Origin: Cyanobacteria bacterium OH_PDB_230
Lineage (GTDB): Bacteria; Cyanobacteriota; Vampirovibrionia; Gastranaerophilales; Gastranaerophilaceae
Length of the DNA stretch: 64,000 bases
Assembly (NCBI GenBank): GCA_023421795.1
Contig: JAEZSO010000002.1
Location: 62,001-126,000 of the forward strand
Direction: 5' to 3'
Shown: in pieces, positions 17,810 to 26,062 of the stretch
Numbering within the stretch: position 1 is the stretch's first letter
Layout of the letters: each line of letters begins with the position of its first letter
The notes under the pieces: generated by a model
Told to the model about the DNA's origin: nothing
The model's input: only the letters and a program-made list of their open reading frames with translations
Database searches by the model: none
Translations under genes and position numbers: made by a program

Positions 17810-18799
17810 ATGAAGTACGTAAGTTGTGAATTAGCCCAGCACGGCATTTGTTTTATAAACGACCATATATGGTCCTGTTGTTATTCTCCGGTGGAAGGAC
17901 TTGAGGGCGCCCCTGAATCTATCGTCCTAATCAAAAAATATAAAGGCGAAAAAATAGACTGGGATGCTCTTTTTAAGTTAATCGATGAAAGACGTGAAAA
18001 CTTTAAAAAAGGTATAATTCCTTCTTCCTGTCAAAATTGTTATTGGCTTAAAGAACAAGAATGGTCTGATGAAAATTATATCAATCAGGTCTATATAACT
18101 CACTTTGAAAAATGCAACGCCAACTGTTTTTATTGTTCAGGCTGTCAAGGCAGAGAAAGAGACAATAAAACAAAGCCCTACAGCGTTCTTCCTATATTGA
18201 AAGACATGCAAAAACGCGGAATAATGCCCAAAGGATCTGAAATCCACATTGGAGGGGGAGAGCCCACCTTATACCATGAGCTAGATTCCATAATAAAAGA
18301 ATACGCTTTAACAAATTATGTAAATAAAATTTTAATCCCGACATCAGGAATAATTTTCTCAAAAGTCATATATGAAGCTTTAAAGAAAAATATGGCCAGC
18401 ATTATAATCTCTCTGGACAGCGGATGCAGGGAAACTTATAAAAAAATAAAAAGAGTTGATAAGTTCAACAACATCATTAAAAACATTTCAAAATACACAA
18501 AAATCGAACACCCTGCGAATGTTGTGCTGAAATACATTATAATTCCTAATTTCAACAGTACTAAAACCGAATTTGACTTATTTTTAAAAACAATTAAAAA
18601 AGCGGGCGTCAAAAGAATTGCTTTGGATATAGAAGCATTTTACGCAAAAAAATTCGATTATAAAGTAAATCCCAAACTGATAGATTTTGTCGCTTGGGCA
18701 GAGGATTACGCCAAAAGTCAGGGTTTTGAAACCGAAACCTACATGTTTTATAAACATATTCTCAGCTTTAAAAATGCAGAAGCAACCGAAAGCATTTAA
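17810..18799 (+). CDS. Radical SAM protein
   Basis: 329 residues. The radical SAM cysteines are in CNANCFYCSGC (C-x3-C-x2-C, about residues 103-110), with the GGGEPT glycine motif following in HIGGGEPTLYH. The N-terminal 90 residues hold extra cysteines (CCYSP, CQNCYW) that could bind a second cluster, an unusual N-terminal position. No peptide substrate gene is nearby. Immediate neighbour downstream is a B12-binding radical SAM gene, so the two may act in one pathway, possibly glycan or lipid modification given the sugar cluster beyond. Confidence 0.75.
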   Translation: MKYVSCELAQHGICFINDHIWSCCYSPVEGLEGAPESIVLIKKYKGEKIDWDALFKLIDERRENFKKGIIPSSCQNCYWLKEQEWSDENYINQVYITHFEKCNANCFYCSGCQGRERDNKTKPYSVLPILKDMQKRGIMPKGSEIHIGGGEPTLYHELDSIIKEYALTNYVNKILIPTSGIIFSKVIYEALKKNMASIIISLDSGCRETYKKIKRVDKFNNIIKNISKYTKIEHPANVVLKYIIIPNFNSTKTEFDLFLKTIKKAGVKRIALDIEAFYAKKFDYKVNPKLIDFVAWAEDYAKSQGFETETYMFYKHILSFKNAEATESI

Positions 18800-18859
18800 T
18801 TCGGCTTTTCTCGTAATTTGTTATATAATAAAATCGATGATTTCCCCGAGAGAGAGCAC

Positions 18860-20239
18860 ATGAAAGTTTTACTGGTTATTCCAAATTTTGATTCGTATTT
18901 AGTAGCGCCTCAGCTGGGTGTATTGTACATCTCTTCTTATTTAAAAAAACACGGTGTCGATGTTGTTGTAGTCGAAGGATTGAGAGACAATCTGACAGAC
19001 CAGCAAATACTTGATAAAATTAATGAAGAGAAACCTGATGCAGTAGGGATTCACTGTTTGACTGGTTTTTATAAAACAGTTGTAAGGCTCTCAAACTTGA
19101 TCAAAGAAAATGGCCACACTTGCATTATTGGAGGCGCTCATCCTACATTTATGCCTTATACAACCTTATCGGAATCAAAAGCGGATTATGTTATCTGCGG
19201 TGAAGGTGAAATTCCTTTTTTAAAATTGGCTCAAAATAACTTCGTCAATAACATGATTAAGGGTGTTTATTCATTAAGTGATTTAAAAAATGATGATTTT
19301 CAAACAGACGGCAAACCTGTTGCTAAAGCGGAGTATGTGGAAAACCTCGACGATATCCCTTTCCCTGACTGGGATCAGATACCTCCAAGCTCATATCCTC
19401 ACTCTCCCCATGGGCTTTTTGCAAAAGGTTATCCTATAGGCGTCATAATTGCTTCAAGAGGATGCCCTTACCAATGCACGTTCTGTTCAAGCAAAAATTT
19501 CTACGACAAAGTACGGTTCCGCTCACCCGAAAATGTGGTTGAAGAGATAAAATATCAAATAGAAAAATTTGGCATAAAAGAACTTCAGTTCACAGACGAT
19601 AATCTTACATTGAAAGAAGATTACATTATAAAAGTCTGCAACCTGATGCTGGAAAACAACATCAACATTCCATGGTCAACCCCAAACGGAGTAAGAGCAG
19701 ACAGGGTAAACAAAGAAATTATTCTCTTAATGAAAAAAGCCGGCTGCTATATGCTCGATTTTGGGATAGAATCAGCGAATCCGCAAATCTTAAAAACAAT
19801 AAAAAAAGGCGAAACCATTGAACAGATAGAACATTCTATCAATTTAGCCCATGAGCTTGGGATGATTACGATCGGGAACTTTATTTTCGGTTTGCCGGGA
19901 GAAACAAAAGAAACCATTGAAGAAACCATTAATTTTGCCGTAAAAAGCAAATTAGACAGAGCCGGTTTCTTTGCTTTAAGGCTTTTCCCCGGGTCCGACC
20001 TTTTCAATGAGTTAAAAACCCAATTCAAATTGGATTACAGCCATTCATTCATCGCCCAACCTGACTGGTTGACAGGGAACCTGACCCACAACGACTTAAC
20101 AAGAGCCATCCAAAAAGCATACTGGAAATTTTACTTCAGACCCAAAAGACTTTTCAACGTTTTGAGAGATATTCCTTTCAGCCAATACAAATATATCTTT
20201 AGATGTATGAAAAATTATCACCTATTCAAGCTCTGGTAA
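18860..20239 (+). CDS. B12-binding domain radical SAM protein
   Basis: 459 residues. N-terminal cobalamin-binding fold (about 1-130: MKVLLVIPNFDSYLVAPQLG start and GGAHPTFMP), then a radical SAM domain with C-x3-C-x2-C in SRGCPYQCTFCSS, as in BchE/P-methylase-type enzymes. Such enzymes methylate or rearrange unactivated carbons. It lies 60 bases after the previous radical SAM gene. ATG 18860 is chosen because a GAGAGAG purine run precedes it; the upstream start at 18818 adds residues not matching the family start. It converges with the SPASM gene at 20248. Confidence 0.85.
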   Translation: MKVLLVIPNFDSYLVAPQLGVLYISSYLKKHGVDVVVVEGLRDNLTDQQILDKINEEKPDAVGIHCLTGFYKTVVRLSNLIKENGHTCIIGGAHPTFMPYTTLSESKADYVICGEGEIPFLKLAQNNFVNNMIKGVYSLSDLKNDDFQTDGKPVAKAEYVENLDDIPFPDWDQIPPSSYPHSPHGLFAKGYPIGVIIASRGCPYQCTFCSSKNFYDKVRFRSPENVVEEIKYQIEKFGIKELQFTDDNLTLKEDYIIKVCNLMLENNINIPWSTPNGVRADRVNKEIILLMKKAGCYMLDFGIESANPQILKTIKKGETIEQIEHSINLAHELGMITIGNFIFGLPGETKETIEETINFAVKSKLDRAGFFALRLFPGSDLFNELKTQFKLDYSHSFIAQPDWLTGNLTHNDLTRAIQKAYWKFYFRPKRLFNVLRDIPFSQYKYIFRCMKNYHLFKLW

Positions 20240-20247
20240 CGATTGAA

Positions 20248-21342
20248 TTAGTTTTTTAATTTGTTATACGGAAGCTCGCAGCACAACTGGCATGCTTCAA
20301 AAGATTTTGCTTTTTTTAATTTCAATCGAAAATCTCTGTATTTTTCTGAATTTACAAGCTCCATAAGAGGTTTTTCCCTGACAGAGCCGATATCATAAGC
20401 AAGGCAAGGATACACTCTGCCTTCAGGATTGACGTATGTATTTGAAAACGGGTAAAGACAAGGCTTATAAAGCTCTGAAACAGAGCAATCCGTTCTTGAA
20501 AACAATTCTTGAATCTCGTTGATTGCATCTTTAGGGCTCAATTTTGGCGCCCATCTGAGTCTGGTTTTGGAATGTTTTGATATCTTCTCAAGCTCCTTAT
20601 AAACCGCTTTAAATTTTTCCATATCAAAATACAGCTCAAAAGGGAGTTTGTTTTTATAAAATTCTTCCCCGAATTCTGTTCTTAAGTTAGGATTTTCTCT
20701 GACGTTACCGCTTCTTTTTATTGATATTGAAAAGAAATCGATGTTCATTTTTGTGCACAACTCATAAAGTTGGACAAAATCATCCAGATTATTCTCAAGA
20801 AGCACCGTTTTTACATCCAAAATTATGTTATGCTTGCCCTTCATCTTTGAAGAAAGCATATTTAAATTACCTATAATCTTGTCAAATGAACCTTCAGATT
20901 TTCTGTTCTCATCGTGCATTTTGCCGTAGCCATCAAGAGAAACAGAAAGACATAGCAGTTTGTTTTTAATAAAAGAATCTGCAATTTTTTCATCTATAAG
21001 GGTGCCGTTTGAATAAACGTTAACTCTATAAGGAGTCCTTTTTGAGGACTTTTCATAAATTTCCAGAAAATCTTCTCTTATTAAAGGTTCTCCGCCTATC
21101 CAGGAAATAATCCCGAATCTTGGCACTTGATCTATTACATCAAACCATTCTTTCGTTGTTAATTCATCTTTATTTCTTTCTTTGTAGCCCAAATAGCAAT
21201 ATGGACAAGTTAGATTGCAGCGATAAGTTATGTCAAAGGTGTATCTTAAAGGCGGAAACACTTCACCTTTAGGATTGTAATAAGATAAATAAGAATACAA
21301 ATCCCTGACTTTATCAAAAATATAAGAATAATCCACAATCAT
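20248..21342 (-). CDS. Radical SAM/SPASM enzyme in the nucleotide-sugar operon
   Basis: 364 residues. Radical SAM motif CNLTCPYCY (about residues 39-47), IGGEPL, and a C-terminal SPASM-like region with DCSVSELYKPC, GRVYPCLAYD and CQLCCELPYN, which would bind auxiliary Fe-S clusters. It is the last gene of an operon with a GMD-like dehydratase and a cupin, so a role in sugar or glycan modification is plausible but inferred. ATG 21342 follows AAAGGG at good spacing; the TTG at 21348 is less likely. Confidence 0.8.
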   Translation of the reverse strand: MIVDYSYIFDKVRDLYSYLSYYNPKGEVFPPLRYTFDITYRCNLTCPYCYLGYKERNKDELTTKEWFDVIDQVPRFGIISWIGGEPLIREDFLEIYEKSSKRTPYRVNVYSNGTLIDEKIADSFIKNKLLCLSVSLDGYGKMHDENRKSEGSFDKIIGNLNMLSSKMKGKHNIILDVKTVLLENNLDDFVQLYELCTKMNIDFFSISIKRSGNVRENPNLRTEFGEEFYKNKLPFELYFDMEKFKAVYKELEKISKHSKTRLRWAPKLSPKDAINEIQELFSRTDCSVSELYKPCLYPFSNTYVNPEGRVYPCLAYDIGSVREKPLMELVNSEKYRDFRLKLKKAKSFEACQLCCELPYNKLKN

Positions 21343-21366
21343 CTGCAAACCCTTTTCGTAAAGGTA

Positions 21367-21795
21367 TTAATAAACTACCTCTTCATCTCTTATTCCCTGA
21401 AATCTTGTTTTATCCTGATCCTTTAAAAAAGGTCCCTGCTTGATTTCTATCAGTTCGACATCTTCCAGACTTTTAAACCCATGACAACCTTGCATGAAAA
21501 TTATTACATCATTCGCTTTAAGAACATAACTCTTTATATAGAATCTTTCTTCGTCATAAAAATCAACCCTATACTGACCTTTTTTCATCACTACAACTTC
21601 CTGGGTGCCTTTAATCGTCCTTATTGTTTCATTATGAAGATGCGCATCCACTCTTTTGCCTGTAGGATAAGAAGCTGCGGCCACCTGCAAGTTGGTATCA
21701 TCTGATGTATAAAACTCTATACCTTCTTTTACCGGTTCGTTTGAAATTATAATCGCCAGAACATTGTTATTTCGGTCTTTAATATTAGTTATCAT
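21367..21795 (-). CDS. Cupin-fold protein, WbuC/sugar-epimerase-like
   Basis: 142 residues, mostly beta. The cupin signature is visible as VDAHLHNETIRTIKGTQEVV (metal-binding His region) and a second strand FMQGCHGFKS. Small cupins of this sort occur in polysaccharide clusters as sugar epimerases, isomerases or unassigned WbuC proteins. It overlaps the dehydratase gene upstream by 11 bases and ends 24 bases before the SPASM gene, so the three are one operon. It may act on the product of the dehydratase. Confidence 0.7.
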   Translation of the reverse strand: MITNIKDRNNNVLAIIISNEPVKEGIEFYTSDDTNLQVAAASYPTGKRVDAHLHNETIRTIKGTQEVVVMKKGQYRVDFYDEERFYIKSYVLKANDVIIFMQGCHGFKSLEDVELIEIKQGPFLKDQDKTRFQGIRDEEVVY

Positions 21796-22837
21796 TTAAA
21801 ATTACTGTTCTTTCCTTGTTTGCTTCAGCCAAATCAGCCTCGACCATCTCTTTGATAATATCTTTTATGCTATAAGTTGGTTCCCAGCCGAGTTTCAGTT
21901 TTGCCTTTGATGAATCCCCCACGGCCAATACTTCTTCAGACGGCCTGTAAAATTCTTGTTTCACTTCTACCAGAACTTTCCCCGTCTTGGAGTCTATTCC
22001 TTTTTCTGTTATGCCATTTCCTGTAAACTCTATGTCAATATCGAGTTCCTTAAAAACCTCTGTACAAAAATCCCTGATAGAAATAGTCTTACCTGTTGCC
22101 AAAACAAAATCTTCCGGCTTGTCATTTTGCAACATCAGCCACATTCCTCTTACATAATCCTTAGAATGTCCCCAGTCCCTTTGTGTCGATAAATTTCCTA
22201 AATACAACCTGTCTTGCAATCCAAGTTTTATTCTCGCAGCGGCTTTTGTTATCTTTCTTGTAACAAAAACCTCAGGCCTTCTGGGCGATTCATGCCCAAA
22301 CGCAATTCCATTCACCACATACATATTGTATTTTTCCCTGAAATTTCTTGCTATCCAATATGCATATAACTTCGCGCATCCATATGGAGAAGCGGGATAT
22401 AAAGGAGTCTCTTCATTTTGGGGTGTAATATCTGTATTTGCAAATATATCGGATGTTAATGCCTGATAAAATCTTGTTTTATTGCCAAGACCTAACTCTT
22501 TCACTATTTCTAATAATCTTAAAGCCCCAAGTCCGTTTGCATTAGCTGTATATTCAGAAGAATTGTTTGAAATTCCCACATGCGACTGTGCGGCTAAATT
22601 ATATATTTCATCCGGCTGAATCTCTTTTAGAGGCTTGATCAGATTAGCCCCATCGGTCATATCGCCATAATAAAGCTTGATTTTGTCTTTTATATGGTCG
22701 ATTTTCTTTGTATTTGCGGCAGAAGAATACCTAATCAGTCCGTATACTTCATAACCTTTTTCTAACAAAAACTCTGCAAGATAACTGCCGTCTTGTCCTG
22801 TTATTCCGGTTATAAAAGCTTTTTTTGAAGTACTCAT
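21785..22837 (-). CDS. GDP-mannose 4,6-dehydratase-like (possibly GDP-heptose 4,6-dehydratase)
   Basis: 350 residues, extended short-chain dehydrogenase. NAD(P) motif GITGQDGSYLAE; catalytic Y-x3-K in SPYGCAKLYAYW; GMD family signature NHESPRR-like GHESPRRPEVFVTRKI. GMD normally has QASTSELFG, with a catalytic Thr-Ser-Glu; here the segment reads QALTSDIFAN, so the Glu is Asp. Because HddA and HddC-GmhB lie next door, the substrate may be GDP-manno-heptose rather than GDP-mannose, as in WcbK/DmhA-type enzymes. Family assignment is strong; substrate is inference. Confidence 0.85.
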   Translation of the reverse strand: MSTSKKAFITGITGQDGSYLAEFLLEKGYEVYGLIRYSSAANTKKIDHIKDKIKLYYGDMTDGANLIKPLKEIQPDEIYNLAAQSHVGISNNSSEYTANANGLGALRLLEIVKELGLGNKTRFYQALTSDIFANTDITPQNEETPLYPASPYGCAKLYAYWIARNFREKYNMYVVNGIAFGHESPRRPEVFVTRKITKAAARIKLGLQDRLYLGNLSTQRDWGHSKDYVRGMWLMLQNDKPEDFVLATGKTISIRDFCTEVFKELDIDIEFTGNGITEKGIDSKTGKVLVEVKQEFYRPSEEVLAVGDSSKAKLKLGWEPTYSIKDIIKEMVEADLAEANKERTVILNDN

Positions 22838-23005
22838 CCGTCATTCAGTCCTTATAGTTATTACATAGCACAAAAAGCCGTAAAATTCAAATAAGAGTAG
22901 TTAATAGTCATTTTCACCATATTTTTATTAAGTTAGCTTTCTTAACTGAAACAATATCATTTTTGGTATATTATATAAGAGTAACTAAGTTCTCGGAGTG
23001 AAAAA

Positions 23006-23728
23006 ATGGGAATAAGCGTAGTTCTACCGGCTCGAAATGAAGCATTAAATTTAGAAAGACTGCTTCCGCTTATCCAAGAACAGGTTAAGAGCCTTAATGA
23101 AGAATACGAAATAATTATAGTTGACGGATTAACACCTGAAGATAATTCTCGTGAGATTTGCGAAAAATATGGGGCTATATACATAAATCAGGAACAGCCA
23201 TATTTTGGAGGCGCATACAGAACGGGAATTAAAGCTGCAAAATATGACAAATATCTTGTTTTGGATTGTGACGGGTCGCATCCTCCAGAAAAAATTCCTG
23301 AATTATACAACGTTTTTATAAAAGAAAATTGTGATCTTGTAATAGGTTCAAGGTACGTAAAAGGCGGAAAAACTTATGATTCTCCTTTTCTTATCTTGAT
23401 GTCAAAACTTTTGAACAATACATACAGATTGCTTCTGGGGATAAAAGCCACAGACCTTTCAGCAGGTTTTAGAATTTACAGAACAGAACTTTTAAAAAAT
23501 ATTGATTTAGAATGCAAAAACTTTGACTTGATGCAGGAAATCATAGTCAAGATGAGACTTTTAAAACCAGACTTAAAAATAAGAGAAATTCCTATTACTT
23601 TTAAAAAAAGAGACTACGGCGAATCAAAAAGAAATTTACCTGTATTCATTTACAGCTTTGTTTCAACTTTGATAAAACTGTTTTTTATAAACGCTTTTCA
23701 ACTTAAAAAAGCTAGATTGAGCGAATAA
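23006..23728 (+). CDS. Family 2 glycosyltransferase (dolichol-phosphate-mannose synthase-like)
   Basis: 240 residues. GT-A fold with ISVVLPARNEALNLERL start, IIIVDGLTPEDNS, and the metal-binding LVLDCDGSHPPEKIP (D-x-D), then VIGSRYVKGG. It lacks the C-terminal membrane helices of GtrB-like members except a weak hydrophobic stretch near 213-230. It would transfer a sugar to a polyprenyl or glycan acceptor. CGGAGTG before ATG 23006 is the ribosome binding site. The next gene (hddA) starts one base after its stop, so the two are coupled. Confidence 0.85.
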   Translation: MGISVVLPARNEALNLERLLPLIQEQVKSLNEEYEIIIVDGLTPEDNSREICEKYGAIYINQEQPYFGGAYRTGIKAAKYDKYLVLDCDGSHPPEKIPELYNVFIKENCDLVIGSRYVKGGKTYDSPFLILMSKLLNNTYRLLLGIKATDLSAGFRIYRTELLKNIDLECKNFDLMQEIIVKMRLLKPDLKIREIPITFKKRDYGESKRNLPVFIYSFVSTLIKLFFINAFQLKKARLSE

Positions 23729-23729
23729 A

Positions 23730-24704
23730 ATGAACATAATCCAAACTCCTTTGAGGATGTCATTTTTAGGTGGGGGTACCGACGTACCTGAATTTTACCA
23801 AGAATATGGCGGCTCAACGATTGCATCATCGATTGACAAATATGTTTATCTTGGAATAAGGACTCTGCCGCCGTTTTTTGAACACAAAAACCAATTTACA
23901 AGCTCCACTGTTGAAAAATTTAACACCCCGGAAGAAGTCAAAAATCCGGTAGTAAGAGAATCCTTAAAATTTTTGAACATCCAAAACATCCATATAGTAT
24001 ATGACTCTGACCTTCCCGCAAGATCCGGCTTGGCAACCAGCTCTGCATTTTCAGTAGGACTTTTAAACGGGCTCCATCGAATTAAAAATGAAATACTATC
24101 TAAAGAAAAACTTGCAGAAGAAGCTGTTTTCTTGGAAAGAACATTATGCAATGAACCCGGAGGAGTGCAAGATCAATATGCCGTTTCAATAGGCGGTTTC
24201 AACCGCATGTATTTTGACAAATCAGGAGTAAAGGTTGTTCCCCTTAAAATGTCAGAGCAAAGAAAAGAAGAACTAAACAATTCTTTGCTGCTGTACTTCA
24301 CAGGATTTTCAAGAAACAGCTTCGACATAATGAGAGAACAAATACAGAACATAAAATCAATAACGCCGATGCTAAAAGAGATGTCCATTCTTCCCGAAGA
24401 AGGTGAAAAAATCTTAGTATCAGGAAACCTAAATGATTTTGGAAGATTGCTTGATACAGACTGGAAAATAAAAAGAACTTTTTCTACAAAAACAACAAAT
24501 TCTTATATCGATAATCTTTATGAAAAAGCCATAAAATCAGGCGCTCTTGGAGGCAAAGTGCTGGGTGCAGGCGGCGGAGGGTGCATTCTTTTCTATGTTG
24601 AACCGGACAAGCAAGAATATTTCAAAAACAACTTCTCAGATCTTCTTCACATAGATTTTAAGTTTGAAAACAAAGGCACAAACGCCATATTTGAACGCAT
24701 TTAG
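23730..24704 (+). CDS. hddA: D-glycero-alpha-D-manno-heptose 7-phosphate kinase-like (GHMP)
   Basis: 324 residues. GHMP kinase with HddA-type start TPLRMSFLGGGTDVPEFYQE, phosphate loop LPARSGLATSSAFSVGLL and C-terminal GGKVLGAGGGGCILF. HddA phosphorylates D-glycero-D-manno-heptose 7-phosphate at C1 for the GDP-heptose pathway. The adjacent HddC-GmhB fusion supplies the next two steps, which supports this over other sugar kinases. Ends overlap the convergent fusion gene by four bases. No gmhA isomerase is present in the window. Confidence 0.82.
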   Translation: MNIIQTPLRMSFLGGGTDVPEFYQEYGGSTIASSIDKYVYLGIRTLPPFFEHKNQFTSSTVEKFNTPEEVKNPVVRESLKFLNIQNIHIVYDSDLPARSGLATSSAFSVGLLNGLHRIKNEILSKEKLAEEAVFLERTLCNEPGGVQDQYAVSIGGFNRMYFDKSGVKVVPLKMSEQRKEELNNSLLLYFTGFSRNSFDIMREQIQNIKSITPMLKEMSILPEEGEKILVSGNLNDFGRLLDTDWKIKRTFSTKTTNSYIDNLYEKAIKSGALGGKVLGAGGGGCILFYVEPDKQEYFKNNFSDLLHIDFKFENKGTNAIFERI

Positions 24705-25975
24705 TTTGAAAACAGCGAAGAAACGAAACTTTTTAAATTTTTAAATCGAGGAACTTCTTCATATCCTTTTAGCTTATCATTTGAAACCAAAATTGCCTTG
24801 CAACCGGCGGCTAATCCTGCTCCGACATCTATATCGGCATCCCCGACCATATAAGAAGCTGAAAGGTCTATATTAAAATTTTTTGCGGCTTGTAATATCA
24901 ACCCGGGAGCCGGCTTTCTGCAGGTGCATTTTATCTTGAGTTCTTTTATTTCCCCCTCAAAACCGCTATCGGGATGATGAGGACAATAATAGATGCCGTC
25001 CAGGTAAGCATTTTCCTTGCCTAAAAGCGTTTCCATCTTATCGTGTATGTTTTGAAGCTCTTTTTCGCCGCAAAACCCTTTAGCGATCATCGGCTGATTT
25101 GTTATGACAATAGCCAAAAACTTTGACTTATTTATCATTTTTACTGCTTCAGCAACACCTTCTATAAGTTCAAAATCATCGGCATCACAGAGTTGGCCCT
25201 TGTATTTATTTATAGTGCCGTCTCTATCTATAAAAATGGCTTTTTGTTTGTTCAAATAATTTCTTTCTTTAACCTTCCCCGAAAGAATATCTTTTTTTAC
25301 TTCTTTAAACCTTTGTTCAGTCCCTGCGTCTTTCACGTACTCTGATGATACATAAGCAAAAGAAACACCTTCTTTAACTGAATCCATCAGGATATCTCTG
25401 TCAAAATCAAGTTTTTCTCCTGGCTTGTAAAAATTTAATACTTTTGGCGAAACTATATGAAGTCCTGCATTTACAAGGTTCTTATAGTAAGTTCTTTTTG
25501 ATTCTTTTGGGATTACTTTTTCAATTTTTGAATCTTTATCGACTTTTATCAAAGTGCTGTCGTATGGATGGTCGTTGGGATGTACAAACAGTGAAATAGA
25601 AGCTTTTTTATTCAGATGGAAAGAAATAAACTTTTCAAAATCAATATCAAAAATAATATCTGCGAATATAAAAAGAAAATCCTCTTTTAAAACATCTTTT
25701 AACTTAATCAAGGCTCCTGCAGTACCGAAAGGCTCGGTTTCTTTAAAGTATGAAATATTAACGCCAAAAGAGGTTCCATCTGAAAAATACTCTTCTATTT
25801 GCTCTTTAAGATACCCTGTTATGATTATAAAATCGTCAAATCCCTGCCGTTTCAAGCATTCTATCTGATGCTCCAAGATGGGTTTGTTGTTTATTTTTAT
25901 CATAGGTTTTGGAACATCCGGCGCAAATGAACTAATCCTTGTTCCTAGTCCACCGGCGTTTATTACGACTTTCAT
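24701..25975 (-). CDS. HddC-type guanylyltransferase fused to GmhB-type phosphatase
   Basis: 424 residues, two enzymes in one chain. Residues 1-235: nucleotidyltransferase with AGGLGTRISSFAPDVPKPM and FADIIFDID, as in HddC/RmlA-like proteins. Residues 240-424: HAD phosphatase of the GmhB/histidinol-phosphatase type with IFIDRDGTINKY, VITNQPMIAKG, the zinc-binding YCPHHPDSGF...CTCRKPAPG, and YMVGDADIDVGAG. GmhB removes the C7 phosphate of heptose 1,7-bisphosphate and HddC then forms GDP-heptose, so the fusion joins consecutive steps in reverse order. ATG 25975 is preferred to TTG 25984. Confidence 0.83.
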   Translation of the reverse strand: MKVVINAGGLGTRISSFAPDVPKPMIKINNKPILEHQIECLKRQGFDDFIIITGYLKEQIEEYFSDGTSFGVNISYFKETEPFGTAGALIKLKDVLKEDFLFIFADIIFDIDFEKFISFHLNKKASISLFVHPNDHPYDSTLIKVDKDSKIEKVIPKESKRTYYKNLVNAGLHIVSPKVLNFYKPGEKLDFDRDILMDSVKEGVSFAYVSSEYVKDAGTEQRFKEVKKDILSGKVKERNYLNKQKAIFIDRDGTINKYKGQLCDADDFELIEGVAEAVKMINKSKFLAIVITNQPMIAKGFCGEKELQNIHDKMETLLGKENAYLDGIYYCPHHPDSGFEGEIKELKIKCTCRKPAPGLILQAAKNFNIDLSASYMVGDADIDVGAGLAAGCKAILVSNDKLKGYEEVPRFKNLKSFVSSLFSN

Positions 25976-26062
25976 TTTGGTCAAAATTAATTTCCTATGT
26001 TTCTGGATGATTCTATTATATATGTTATACTTGGAATATCAAAGAGATTGAGGTCCAAAATA

